Of a stretch of DNA of 64,000 bases, positions 20,822 through 33,309 are shown one piece after another (within the stretch, counting starts at the first letter, position 1; the number at the start of each line of letters is the position of its first letter). Both the position numbers and the translations under genes were made by a program. The notes below the pieces were generated by a model. The model was not told where the DNA came from. It was given only the letters and a program-made list of their open reading frames with translations, and searched no databases. The stretch is taken from assembly GCF_002443255.2 (NCBI RefSeq), contig NW_019211458.1:40800365-40864364 (forward strand). Reading direction: 5' to 3'. The stretch comes from Varroa destructor (taxonomy: Eukaryota > Arthropoda > Arachnida > Mesostigmata > Varroidae).

Positions 20822-23450
20822 TTTGCTGCGAGGGCGTGAAATTGAAATTCTATAAAATGAGTTCGAATTTTAACCGAAAAGTTTGGACGCGCGCAGTAGT
20901 TATGCAGTTTTCCCTTATTTTTTTTGAAAGCTAATGAAGTCGCTGAGACCAGCTAAGATTAAGTACCACATTTTGCGGGACCGAACTATCGTAGCGGTTA
21001 TTATCCACAGCAAAAAGAACTAGTTCCAAGCGATGACCGGCCGGCAGGGTCCGAGGCGTAAGACGAACTTAGGAAACTCGTTTAGCATATACAAATTAGT
21101 GCGATCTTGTGCTTCCTTAGAAAAAAAAATTAATAAAAAATTAATATTATTACTATTTATTGGAACTTAAGCTTGTTTTCGAAAGATAGAACATTCACTT
21201 TTGTGTGGCATTTTGCTCGTATAGTTACAGAATGAAGATTTTTGAGCAGATCCAGATTAATGATATGTTAACTACTTTCTGAAACGTGAAATGCCCAAAT
21301 AGCTTGAACAAGTATCGAATAATGCTGTACATACACGACTGACCCACCGAAAGGTATGATCTCAGATATTTCCACATCAACGATATGATAAAAACTTGCT
21401 GAGAACCTTAGATAGAGTATGAACGGGTACATTAAGATTCTTGAAGTTTTCCTTTTACTTAACTTTATACTGTTCGCTGGTAAACAGTAGAACTTTAAAC
21501 TGTACAAAATTCAATAATTAGCTCGAACGGTGTACTTAGAAGACATAAATACGGGTACCTTGCTAACAAGATACTTCTATATATATACTCCAAATGGAAA
21601 GAAATTGTTTGAGATACCATTTCGACCAATATACAATGTGCAATAAATAATCCACAATCAGACGTCCTTAGTTAAAAAAATCCTCCATATCGGCGTCAAT
21701 TGCTCATCAGTCAAACTTTCCCTTAAGCCTTGTTCCCTTTCAAGTTATTTATAAGCTTGACTAGCTCCTGAGCGAATTAAAGGAACTGCCCTGTTTGATC
21801 TATTTAGAACGCTCGCTGTTGCCATATCCTCGACTATTTTTCGCCAGAGCTTAATTGACTAGGTATTCAGTTGTTCAGACGAGTCGCTGATTTCAGACAA
21901 ACTGTTGCACGTAGATCAGGTAATACTCTGCTGGCTAGTTTTCATCCACTCTAATAGGAGCTTCGTGAAGTTGACCTACGCTCAATTTTAAATCGAATGG
22001 ACAAGGATATCAACGTGTGCATATTAATGGCTATATTGAATGATAGTTAATCCTGCGAAATGGTAAATTCATAATTGCATCGTTGTACCAAGGTTCAGAA
22101 AATTGTGACGGCAGAGTGCATTTATTTAAGTGCCCTAGCTGTTAAAACAAGTGCAACCTTACGGTGTCTAATCAACAATAACCATTTTTGTTCATCATAG
22201 GGCAACTATACTACCTATATATATATATATATACACACCTACTAGAGACCATCTCATTAGAAATATTGTCATAGATTTTCGGGTTTCTCCATCGAGGTTC
22301 TGAAACAAAGGTCTCTCTCAGATTTTTATGGTCGCCAAGTCTAATCAGCAGTCACAAAAGCTATTTAAACTTGCGCGTTTTATGTTATTTCTTATTCTTT
22401 TGTTTTTTTTTTTCATTGTTTCCCATGTTTGATAGTCACGAATAGTTTTTTTGTGGTTACTCGTACACAAATGTGGGTCAATTAAAATGGATTTTCGAAA
22501 TTAACGAAATGACAAGCAGATGCGGTTTGTAAGTTCGTCATTAATGCATGTTCACTTTCTCCGTTTTCCTTCACCGTCCACTGGGATCATACCGTCAGAT
22601 CGAACCGAGTCAACCTACGTGTCTGCGCTCCTCCATTCCTTGTACGGTAGATTAGTCCTAAAGCCTCGAATGATTTCCTGTTTTCTAAGATTTCGATATG
22701 GTTCTATTTTTTTGTTATAGCCAACCGCCCAAACGTTTATGCTGCATTTACAATATACACTTAAAGGAAATACGTATAAAATAGTAGCTAAGGGATAATC
22801 TTAACGAAACGCGTCTAAATTCATTTTAAAATACTTTCAAAAAAAAATAATCTCTCTTTTACTTATTGAAGGGGGAAATCTTAGATTAACTGCAATTAAT
22901 AAATATAAAAATAGGAAAAAATATGTATTATTACTTTTAATAAAAGAAGATTGCGAGTAAAAATCGTTTACAATAAATATTAGCTAGATACAATAATCTA
23001 CTAGAACAAAAATCATGACTAGTAAGCGTTAAAAGAGCTCCTGATCCACCTCATAAATTTTGTCTTATTAATCCTCCAGCGACGAGTCTTATAAGACAAA
23101 TAGATGAGTAGGCAACTAAAAGTTTGATATCAACTTGAGTAATACATATAAATCTAACGATAGTAGAAACAATAATAAGTGGTGATCAACTTCTCTGATA
23201 AAATTAAATTATTTCAATTAATTATATTAAATATTTCCTAATTTTAATAGAATACCAGCTAAAAGTATACGAAAACTATAATTTATAAAGACGTAAAGAA
23301 ATACGTTGCGACACTGAGTGTGGCTTCGCAGGAAGCTGCTATACGAGACCGGTAGTTCAAAGAAAATCTCAATAGGGTATAAGTGAATAGCAGATTAGTG
23401 AATGCTCTTTACAAAAATACCCAGTGGAACGTTGTCAGCTCGTTGTTGAT
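20822..23450. other. no gene recognised; (TA)n at 22216-22234
   Basis: AT-rich, particularly 22800-23290, which is almost free of GC-rich stretches. A TA microsatellite of about nine units lies at 22216-22234. Frames at 21268-21507 (minus) and 22520-22720 (plus) show no motif. Confidence 0.4.
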
Positions 23451-23454
23451 ATGC

Positions 23455-23680
23455 TGTTTGGTGTACACATTAGCCGCATATTTAGTTTAAAATAAACCTC
23501 ATCAAAAGGTTTTCTGACTTGGGTATGAGTGGTGGAAACCTATTGAAATCACTTACAAAATACAATGCAGCTACGTTGGCCAAACGTCACCGAATGATGA
23601 CCTGATGCTGAAACAAATGCGGGTTAGTCAACCCGAGCTTATCGTGGGTATACGTACCGAAAAAAAACCTACGCATTAAT
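23455..23680 (+). mobile_element. Penelope-like element GIY-YIG endonuclease fragment
   Basis: One plus-strand frame reads YEWWKPIEITYKIQCSYVGQ then TSPNDDLMLKQM at about 23532-23630. In Penelope-like elements the endonuclease starts V-x-Y-x-I-x-C-x-x-C-x-x-x-Y-V/I-G-Q/E-T, with the GIY-YIG core. Here Y-K-I-x-C and Y-V-G-Q-T are both present, but the second Cys and neighbouring residues appear deleted. Upstream, NKPHQKVF resembles the H-K-P-x-x-x-L segment that precedes this domain. The copy is dead and short, and the RT part was not found. Confidence 0.38.
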
Positions 23681-23689
23681 TTCACCCGA

Positions 23690-24720
23690 AGAATAGTGAA
23701 AGGGTACATAAGCACCACTGTTTTTGTACTGGTCGTTTCCGACGTTAGCGGAGCCAACCTAAAGCCACGTTTAAACTCTGTCCTAAAGCGAGAACAACGT
23801 ATACAAGATAATTCACGTCATTTGCCCCTCCCCCCCCCCATTCTTTAATCGTCGAGACACAATCGTTCGAAACTGAATGTATTCGGGCTCACTAACGTGC
23901 TGCTAGTATGCATATCTCATATATTCGATAGTAGCCAATCGTGATACCGGGAGATCATTATAATGGTAGACCTTGATCCGGTAGGTATGGCTGTGGGTTT
24001 GTCTGTGTGTGGCTTTTAAACTGTATAAACTGCCTCCATCACAAACAGATCCAATGGGACATTTTGATTTAGCCGTTCAAAAAAGCCAGACCTAATGCGG
24101 ATTTTATAGCCTAATTTATTGAACGCCTACAAGAACGACCTTAAATTGACAGTTATAAATCTATCGACGTATGATTGAAAATGTCAAACTGTGACTTAAA
24201 TAAGTAGTGAAATGTATGTGCGAAATTCGTGTATGCATATAAGTGGAATAGCCTTTTCGAGTTAACATAATCTCCCGGAAAAAATAAATAATAATGCTAC
24301 CCAGATGACCTTTTCTTCAAATTTTCTGTGGAATTACCAAATAGTAACATATAAAAGGAATTTTGACTCGTTCGCAAGTATCGTTAACATTTGTTAAAAT
24401 CATATATGAGTGGTACTTGTAATGCAAACATATCTTCATGTGTCAGCGGTAATTTTCTACAAACCGTAGACCTTTGGGCTTGCTACGATCACAGTTAAGT
24501 GCTTAAGTTAGCTGCTTTCTTATGAAAGTACTTAATTTTTTCTAATTGAATTGTCCTGTTTAGCAACTCTACGAAGACACGCATTGCGCTACTTAACGTT
24601 AGCACTTGTTGGATGGCGGTCAAAACGGGCAAATAAAAATCCAACGGGAGAAGACGCAGCCTCCGTTTGAAATGTTAGTTAAACACTACTCGCCCTCGTA
24701 AAGTAGGATAGAGAAGACAA
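23690..24720. other. no gene recognised
   Basis: AT-rich with broken frames. A C-run of ten (after CCCCT) lies at 23829-23839. Nothing else is supported. Confidence 0.4.
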
Positions 24721-24721
24721 A

Positions 24722-24970
24722 ATGAACCTAATTAGCTTTGCAAGGATGCTAAGATCGCTCTCTCTCTACGTATTCTCAACTATCAGTTTACGAACTTTAA
24801 TTATAAACTTCATCTTGATATCGGCATTGCTCAGAGCAACAGCAGCCGCAAAAGTAAACAGTACTTCTTTGAACCTTTGTGTAATCATCTTTAATAGTTT
24901 GTTTAACAAAGAAACGCTTCACAGAATTTGCCGTTGCGCAAGCGGAACAGGTAGACCCGTTTCCAACTAA
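24722..24970 (+). CDS. possible small secreted or membrane protein, 82 aa
   Basis: ATG at 24722 opens an 82-residue frame ending in TAA. A basic N-region (R9, R12) is followed by a hydrophobic core around IINFILISALL ending in RATAAA, which would suit signal-peptide cleavage after A-x-A. The remaining 40 or so residues carry three cysteines (LNLCVIIF and ICRCASGTG) and one N-glycosylation sequon (NST). The length is small enough to be chance. No homologue family is recognised. A neuropeptide- or toxin-like secreted peptide is conceivable but unsupported. Confidence 0.25.
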   Translation: MNLISFARMLRSLSLYVFSTISLRTLIINFILISALLRATAAAKVNSTSLNLCVIIFNSLFNKETLHRICRCASGTGRPVSN

Positions 24971-25861
24971 TTGAAAAAAAAAATATATATATATACATGT
25001 ATCCTGTTCTCGGTAGTTGTTATTACGTCGGAAATTGCGCATTTGATATCGTTGCAAGCACTAGTGCGGAAAATACTTATAATTGCCATTTTGGTTCAGA
25101 ATTAGAAGAGATAGGTAGACGACCACGACAAACATATGACACATTATAAGCAACGTTTCGAGTGCTCTCGAGAAAGGAGCTTATATCGGAAACTCATTAC
25201 ATATGGCTCTACGTTCCTATATTTAAAAAGAACGTCTTCTAAGGTCGTGGCACGCACAGTCTATCCATTGTGTCAATTACACAATATAGGTTTAATTTAG
25301 CCTTTGATTAGACGCTGGCGGCGGCCAAGTCATTGAAAATAAATGACTGAGAATTGTTTTTTTTTCTTAATTTATAAGCTTTGTCGAAGTAGAGGTGTAT
25401 ATTGTGTATTATGAAGATGTTCTTTGTTGGCATTGTTTGTTGTGACTGTTTATAATACTGGGAACATATACAGGAAGCGAAGATGTCTCTATTAGGTACT
25501 GGATACCTCCAGGTATTTTGACCTTCACTACGATACACGGAAACGCTTATACCTATAAATACTAGACATAGTATCTAAACGAGATCGACAAAATCATGCT
25601 GCAATCTATTTGCTATTCAAATCCTATAAATTCAGGTTAATTGACCTCCAGGTAGAGACTGTTCATAATCTTTCACGTTCGATAACGGTGAAAGCTATTC
25701 AATGTGTAAGATTATCAAGGACCCAATAATTTTTCCCCCGCAAGTTATTTTACAGTGTGAATTCAATTGTGGTTTCCTTTCAAAAGAGCTAAAGCTCCAA
25801 TTATAGCTTGGCTAATAATTGGGAGGCTTAAAGTATGTGGAGCAATAGGACAAATATACAT

Positions 25862-25961
25862 NNNNNNNNNNNNNNNNNNNNNNNNNNNNNNNNNNNNNNN
25901 NNNNNNNNNNNNNNNNNNNNNNNNNNNNNNNNNNNNNNNNNNNNNNNNNNNNNNNNNNNNN
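25862..25961. other. assembly gap of 100 N
   Basis: Exactly 100 undetermined bases, the conventional placeholder for a scaffold gap of unknown size. Open frames that appear to cross it are artefacts. The true distance between the two sides is unknown. Confidence 0.98.
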
Positions 25962-27535
25962 ATGTAATAATTCTTCTGCAAACATATAAACAGGACAAAA
26001 AAGTTGGTCTGATGTTGCTCGTCCAAGCGTTCTGTTGGCTAAAAGGTAACAAAGGCGTATTTAAACATTTTCGCTATGTAGAGTAATATCACCTTAGGGA
26101 TTATACGGTCTTCATAGTAATGTTGAGCCTATAGAACCCACATACAGACAGAAGCAGTTATATTCTCTAACAGAATAAAAAAAAAAAATTTCTGATGGTT
26201 CTGATAAGTATCAGTCTTATTTATTTGTTTTGTTTAAATGTTTACAGTTAAATCATTGTTTTCAGATCATCGATGATAATTTTCACGGTGTTGGCTTAGT
26301 CTGTTATCTGCTTTGGTTGAAGTTTGATACAGAACTCGTTTTTTATCGTTGTTCGTGTATGTTAGCCGACCTACTAAATGCAGTGAACCAGCTAGAAAGG
26401 TTTTACACATATTAAATAGAATCCCTTTCTATATTTGCGTATCTGCTCTGTGCGGGTGGCTGGGTAACTAACCGTGCCTTCATGACCGACTACTTTTGGA
26501 TGATAATAATATGTATACGCATTGAGGTAAGCCGTGTGTTTTCGGCGATGTCCGAAGGGTTATAGCCTGCTGATAGCGTTTTTCGGATCCGTTGATACGA
26601 GCTGTGAAGTTCCATTGTTTAGTATAGCTTTCGGAAGCAGTTTTGAGCTCTCCTTTCGAAAATGAGCGGTTAACTCGCTTGTGTATCTAGCCGCTAACAA
26701 AACAAGCGTTTCATCTTTGTATAATACAATGAATGCTGTATATATATATATATATATATATTTCTAAGAAGAAACGAGGAATACTGCTGAAACTATTTCA
26801 TAGAAACTGAATGAAGAAAGTATGATACTACTCCATTTGACAACTTAATGTCTCAGAATATCTTTTGTTAGGATTTCCTGTCAATAAAAACCTTTATTAT
26901 AAGACGAAAAGTCTTCTAATGGGCTAAAGTTGCTAACGCTGGTAGCCCTTATAGCTCTCTAGCTTGCCTTCTCTTTGACCTATCTCCTAGATGTTGAAAA
27001 CTTTCCGTGTCATAAAATGGCCGCTATATGCTTATCTGTTTTCACATAAAGTATCAGAATGTAGGAGCTTTTTTTGAGAAGACGCACTTAAGAAAAATTA
27101 TAAAACGATTCATTTGTATGCGTTCGATTCGTGCAGAATTTGGTGCTCGGCATTTCAAAAGTTTTCGGATATATCCTAGCACGTCGCGTATTTTACGTTA
27201 CTATCTACAAAATGTTAACACCAGAGGCAGTCGATGGTGATTCAAAATAATAGGATAGTTCCATAATTTTAAACATAATTGTAATATCTAATGTACATAA
27301 TGTAAGCGTTCATAAAGTGTAATAGTTAAACCAGTTACATGTCTGAACGACTTGGTGTTTTACTTAAATTTAATTAAAAATTAATATTAAGCTAACTCTT
27401 GTCCAGAGAATTCGTAATCATACACTACGGCCTCTCCTCTTTTAGATTCCGCCGATTATGCTGCAGTTAGCTTGATCATTGATTTAGTACAGCGCTTGTC
27501 TTTTTAGCCGGGTCAGTTCTGGCCGCTAGGCCCCC
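25962..27535. other. no gene recognised; (TA)n at 26739-26760
   Basis: AT-rich with a TA microsatellite of about 11 units at 26739-26760 and an A-run of 11 at 26178-26188. The frames at 26230-26415 and 27028-27240 have AT-driven composition and no motif. Confidence 0.4.
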
Positions 27536-27538
27536 TTG

Positions 27539-27862
27539 TTACCCGCGCTTGCTATTTGACGTTTGACATAGTTTGCTGGAGACGAAATGCTTAAATGTTT
27601 CAAGGTTTCCCACCGACACCGCTGTTAGACACTCAATGAGACGGCTGCTTTTCAGAGCGAAACGAAGCATGTGCCTACGCCCAGATTCGGATTTCGACCA
27701 CCACGAGGCCCTCAAATAAGCAGGCCACGTTACTATTACGGGAGTGTAAACAAAACACATGTCCTTCAACAACAAGCGAACTAACTTTATAGAAACTCGA
27801 AAGGCTGTCCAGCGATTGAAAGCCGGTAGTAGGGTCGATAATATCGACAATGATAAACGCAA
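27539..27862 (-). CDS. hypothetical ORF, possible membrane protein exon
   Basis: From an ATG at about 27862 the minus strand is open for 108 codons to TAA at 27539. The first half is hydrophobic with Arg/Lys breaks (LRLSLSILSTLLPAF, then MCFVYTPVIVTWPAYL), as in a protein with one or two membrane segments. The second half is polar (RFALKSSRLIECLTAVSVGN). GC content is higher than in the flanks. A weak 3' splice site (GGGCCGTTAG) lies just upstream. A chemoreceptor-type protein was considered, but no defining motif is present. Length alone does not exclude chance. Confidence 0.25.
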   Translation of the reverse strand: MRLSLSILSTLLPAFNRWTAFRVSIKLVRLLLKDMCFVYTPVIVTWPAYLRASWWSKSESGRRHMLRFALKSSRLIECLTAVSVGNLETFKHFVSSKLCQTSNSKRG

Positions 27863-28096
27863 CATGTGATATCTAACGGCCCAGTAAAAGTCATCAATCA
27901 AGAATATTTTCCGTCAGCTCCTCGTTTCCAGGTTCGCCTCCTGACACGACCTATCACGAGTTAGACTAGTACTTTCTTAGTCTTTCGTTTATTTTGGAAG
28001 AAGTGTGTTCTTAGTAGCCTTATTGTCGTTCGCATTGCTTCGCATGTATAATATACGTCTAATCTGATCACAAGGAAGAGGAAATAAAGCTAATAT

Positions 28097-28664
28097 AATC
28101 TTCATAGATGCACCCACTGCGCTATGTGGACGTTACAGTTAGAACAGGCTGGCAAAAACGCACGCTGCGCCACTATAGCCCAGTTAATTCATCTGGCGAG
28201 GCTCATCGATAATTGCTGATGACGCGTTATTACCGCTAACTGGGTTTAGCATTATCTGTTAGTGCAATCGTGATGGTTGCAGCAGCGATTGTTGAACAGC
28301 TGTGACAGCAGTTATCGTTTGGACAAGACTTTTGTCGTGTGCTTTTCTGCACTTAGCGTCTTGCCCAGCAGGGACCTACCGAAAAATGGGAAGATGTTAG
28401 GCTACAACAACGCACGAATAAAGTATAAGGCCATTGCTGCTAAGACGCCTATTGCGTATCTTGGAAGCAAACAGCGATACGCCAGTCGAGTCATGTACTA
28501 GCGTAAAGTCCAACGCCCAATTGCCCAGTCGCCGCTGTTCTTATGCATGCCCTAAATTCATTCAGGACACCCGTCAGGTGCTAAGTGAAAACAATTTCAA
28601 GTCGCCGTCGTTCAACATTACTGCTGCCCCATCGGCGACTTCTGTCTCAAAGAGCATGGAGTAA
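28097..28664 (+). pseudogene. GC-richer coding-like island with frame changes, unknown
   Basis: Three successive plus-strand frames read like protein. They are an ATG-started 34-codon frame at about 28108-28212 (WQKRTLRHYSPVNSSGEAHR), a 75-codon frame at 28274-28501 (SALSVLPSRDLPKNGKML), and a third at 28422-28664 (CSYACPKFIQDTRQVLSENN). Third-position GC is above the local background in the last two, by eye. The adjacency and frame changes suggest a decayed coding region or exons with missed introns. No family is recognised; a transposase was considered but not supported. Confidence 0.27.
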
Positions 28665-29306
28665 CTGCCATGTTGTATTGTTGCCCCTTTTTGTTTGCAC
28701 TTAAAGTATACAGTTTATACGCATTTATCGAATCATCAAGAACTGCTGAGTGGTCTTACAAGTATTATTAATCATTGCATGAACCTAATATATCGTGTCG
28801 GATAGTGGATCTTTGTAGATCATGTCTACATTTGTATCTGTAAATGTATTGTAACCGGAACAAAAGTTACCTTTTTGAAGCTGACTTATCCGGTTTCGAG
28901 TTGTCTGAAGAGAAAACAACGAAGCTGCTACAAGCTCCAGGTTAAAAAACCTGCCATTTCCAATCTTAGGTAGTACTGTTGGCGTAACTGTTCACCCATT
29001 CGCGGACGTCCACCGGAAAAAAGTCCAATCCGCGCTACGTTTACCATGCCCATTATATCAAGACATTAAGGCTGTCTACTTACTTTTCCTGTTTTCTTTT
29101 GCTTTATCGAAACGGCACATTTCTTGCTTTGGTGTGTAAGGTTTAGACAGTTCCGCTTCCCTCCCAGTTAATTCCATACAATTATTTGAGAGGATTTCAA
29201 TAGAATTTTTGAGGGATAAAGAGTACTGAATAGATACTAGTTGACCGCTGATTTAATTGGAACTAGCTGGAGGATAACCCGTCGTACAGCGTCTAGGGGG
29301 CGCCCG

Positions 29307-29608
29307 ATGGCGTTGGGAGAGGGTAGTCGCGATACTCGCCTTGAGGAGAGACGGCCGATTTTATTCTCGGGCGGGTCGCTAAATCGAGTCTGCACATGCT
29401 GAACGTTGGCTATCTAACATCAACGGCATGAAATCAGGGTTCGTTCATTGGTAATGGCAGACACACAAAAACTAGGCCTTGGTCCGGAAGCCAAGCTAGA
29501 CACCTCCACCTGATCGCGAAGCGTGTAGTTGTGCTGATGGTGAATAGTGGCAAAGATGATGCCGTTTGTAAAAAGTGCGCTGAAATACAACTGTCGGAAG
29601 ACAACTGA
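29307..29608 (+). CDS. candidate exons in a GC-rich island, unknown product
   Basis: The stretch 29280-29610 is one of the most GC-rich in the window. ATG at 29307 opens a 31-codon frame (MALGEGSRDTRLEERRP) ending at about 29402. A second frame begins after a plausible acceptor (GAAATCAG, AG at 29436-29437) and runs 56 codons to TGA at 29606-29608, with content such as VVVLMVNSGKDDAVCKKCAE. The two could be exons of one plus-strand gene, or a CpG-rich promoter with chance frames. No family is recognised. Confidence 0.27.
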
Positions 29609-29609
29609 G

Positions 29610-32600
29610 ACGTGTCACTAATCAACGTGCTGTCCCGTTTTCCTGCCAGAGCGAGAGAAAACGAGGAAAAAAGAACAAGTCCTTCTTCAGTTTTTTTCTC
29701 GCTTGAGTCAAATCAAATTGTGTGGAATACCAGGATCAGAAATTCAAGTCAGATTCAGTTCAATGAATAGTGTAAGCCCGGAGCACTATCCCTCTGCAAG
29801 GAGCTCAAAGTGTCAGAAAAGTTCCGCTTCAATCTCAAAAAAGACAAACGAAAGGCAGAAAAATAGCAGAAAACAAAGTTGTCACTTGTCATGAAAATAT
29901 TTTACCGCTGTATAAGCTTAAGTAGCTTTAAGTGAGCGTCGTTCCTGTGCCCAGCTCCATGTTGGCGGGAAACGCTATCCCGTGTTCAACGCATCATTTT
30001 GCTTACCGTGTTGTTACATGTAATCACAGTGAATAAGTTTATAACAAGAAGGAGATACAGAATATCCAGCTGCATATGTTTCACGTTAGGAAAACGAAAT
30101 AACAAACACACAAGCTACGGGAACTATAATAAGGTGTTTAATCGACTAAATCAACGTTCCCTAGCCTATACAGGTAAGAATTACTATTCATAAATCCTAA
30201 CAAGAAACCTTATGATAGCGCACCAACGCGAGCATATATTTGAGGGTGTAGCGTACGACTATAATACATATATGGCATTCGGTGTCGGATCACTGAAACC
30301 AAATCAATCTGTCAGGCGGATCAGACAAACCCGCCTCCAATATTCTTTCGGGAGAGTTCCTGTCTCGCTATACACCAACGACTATACACCCAATTCTACA
30401 GCCCAAAAAGTAGGCTCTTATTTCAATGAATTCAAAATTAATTCTACCCATTTGAAAGGAGTCAAATGAAAGCGATATATTAGACGAGTTAATCCATTTT
30501 TGTCTAATAATGGAGCGTTGCCGATGTCTTTAGATGCAAACTGAGTGCGACGCAAACTATCCGCTTGTTGTTTTTTGACCAGCTTGCAATAGGTAGGATT
30601 ATTTAGGACAACTGCTTTTTATTTGCGCATTCTAAATAATTAACGTTCGTTTATTCGCAGGATAGAAGCAGACACACGGTTTTGTCTGTACGAGAATTAC
30701 GTATCTCAAAAAGCGAATCGAGAACAAGCTGCACGATGTAAAAGTTACACAAGTGGTGAATTTTATTATATGACCACCCTGGAGGTAATGTGACCCACTG
30801 GGTTTCGGACATATATGACGCCAAATAGCCAATTTGAAAATAAAATAATAAGAACCTAATTTACTTTAGGGTTAGCCCAGTAGCAATATATATGGGTGTA
30901 CACTTTCTAAAACTAAACGAAGACAGCGCGTTTGCGATACGAAATTTCAATAGCGTTCTACGTGTGATTTCTTTTGGAAAAAGAGTTTGCCGATTCCGTT
31001 GGCTTACTGCACTGCTTAGATTAAACAATATCGTCAATACACAAATTGCGTCCTGGGTCATGATTAACCATGGGCATCTCTTTATACCGCAATCATCGAT
31101 GACGAAGGTCGTTACATTGACTGAAATCGGCTGAAGTTAGCTGGAACAGATTTCGATTCACAAATGTGCTAGTACCTAGTTGAATCACCATCACAATGAA
31201 ACTTTATGTAGACCTATAATAGGCAGACCATAACATTTAATTTAGCTCGTTGAACAGCAAACCATGATAGAGCACCATATAAGAATAAATTTTGCTTAAA
31301 AGATAATCGTTCTCCATTTAGCTTTATTGAATGCCGGACTAAAGAAGAATCATCTAAACTGTAGCACTATAAGCCGAAGATAAATGAGCGATGGTGGACG
31401 TCAAATTCAAAATTTTGTGTTATAAGCCTTTGTATGTCGCGAGATAAAACAGTCTTTGAACAATTTTTTCAAACATAAAACAATTTTTTCCTTTTTGGCC
31501 TATGTAGCCCCAGCATCCCATTATAGTCCACACGGAAGTATAAGACTTTGTCCAGAAAAGACTACTGATTGATTACATTGGCAGTTAGGTGACTATAGGT
31601 CCACGGTTATGCAGTGCCAAAAATGTTTTTGGTGCAGCGGCACGCTCCGTGCTGCTCATCATTCGCTCGATATTGCTTGCCAAGTTTGTGTCTAATAAAG
31701 ATGTGCGGTGGGAAACTGTTACCGCCCCCAAAATACGTGGAAATGACATTATTATGACCGTGAGGCCAAGTGAGAGACCTCTCTAATAAATATTGCCTAC
31801 AGTATGCAGTCTCAGTTTACTCTCTTTATTCGATTGCTAACTGTGTCATCGCAATGGGCTTTCTCTTACCGATCATACGGAACCTGAACCTTCACGCTTC
31901 ATATGTACATATAGACGTAAAAGAATCACGACTGTTTGGTATATGGCGTGCTCATGATTAGAAGTGAGATTAGATCGAAATATGTCGAGATGTGGCGATT
32001 AAAGTCTTAATAATAATTTTTTAATTTTATCAACTGAATTTTATGATATTAGATGAAGTACAATTTGCTGAAAAATATTGTCTCTGTGTTTATGTTGTGT
32101 GACACAAAAAAAGGCAAATATTTGTGTAAAATAGTTTGTCTGAAGCTATTTGGCAGGCTAAAAAACGTCACTAATAAACCAGGTAAAACAATGATACGTT
32201 TGCTTGTACACTGGAATTAGCGTTCCAGGAGCCGCTCACCAACTCTCGACTTTTCATTTTGATTATTGACCGCCTGTTTGGGAGAACCGATGCCATGCTG
32301 CATTATGGCGCCTATCACTCTCTTGAACAGGTGAAATCAAAACGCGTAGATCTATAGAATATAGAATAAATGGCTAGTGCTGGTACTCGATTCTATTCTT
32401 CTCACTTCAAATCGTCACTGAAATATAGTGATGAAGCCGTACGTTATCTTCAAGCAACCATACTGCGTACCTCCATCTTGTGAGGAGCCCAATTTTTGCC
32501 CCTATTTTCAATGTTTTCTTAACGTAATGATTTTACACAATCGGATTAACATTCCAAGCATCCCTTAGTTATCCCTTACAAGAATATATAAGGAGCACAG

Positions 32601-32900
32601 TATTCATGCTCTATTTCGTTCAGAAGCTCGTTCTTCTGCTTGAGCTGGTATAATCACTCGTATCAATGTGATCTCTCAAGGAACTTGCAACAAAGACGCT
32701 CTAGTAGCATCCTTAGGATTTGTATAGTACTATGCTATAGTAATATACTGCGTTAGTCTAAAATGAGCTAGCTATAGGATGAGCTGAATGTCTGTATTCT
32801 ATTTCAATATCTTCAATTGCATTTGAAAATTAGCAAAAGCTCTGAGACAGCTTTGTGGTTTGCGATGACGGAACGGTACGGTTTATTATATTAGGTAGCC
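29610..32900. other. no confident gene
   Basis: Several ATG frames occur, the best being 30212-30469 (85 residues, three N-glycosylation sequons, no motif, background codon composition). Plus frames at 29703-29894, 30892-31134 and 31589-31961 are similar in quality. None has homology or clear splice borders, so they are not listed as genes. Confidence 0.35.
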
Positions 32901-32915
32901 TTACTCGCACATAAT

Positions 32916-33302
32916 GTGAAGTCAGGGAACGGATCACAATATGGCTGTAATACGGAGCAGAATGCCTGCCGATCCAACGAGCTCAACACGATGTTGTATA
33001 TTATAAGTCGGCTGATTGACGAGCATTTTGCGACTCATTTTGAATCTGTGGGGCTATTCCGTTGGGCCATGGGAAAAGGAAATGGGCCATGGGCAAGGAA
33101 AGTGTAAATCAAGGAGCACCGAAGCTAAACCATAGCCCGAAACGCCGCATTCATGAAGGGATTGATGAAACCGAAACCAAATTATGCGGAATCTGATCGA
33201 AAACTTCGTCGACGGATTAAGTTGCACAGCCGTCCCTGGGGCACCTTTGACCGAGGCCGTTTTCCGTCTGTAGGGCAAATTCGATGCCTTAGGCTAAGCT
33301 AA
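32916..33302 (+). other. coding-like island with competing frames
   Basis: A plus frame at 32916-33107 (GTG first, internal ATG) and a second ATG frame at 33153-33302 (49 residues, basic, RKLRRRIKLHSRPWGTF) sit end to end. A third frame between them, and a minus-strand frame at 33054-33278, are also open. Composition is GC-richer than the flanks. Two near-identical short units starting GGGCCATGGG occur at 33063 and 33084. It is probably a coding relic or an exon, but neither frame nor strand can be decided. Confidence 0.25.
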
Positions 33303-33309
33303 AGTGAGA

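Noticed and set aside
25767..26086. Open frames crossing the N block, and a left flank that reads APIIAWLIIG, considered as a nuclear copy of mitochondrial DNA
   Set aside because: The frames exist only because N codons are not stops. The flank has no identifiable mitochondrial gene motif and is too short to assign.
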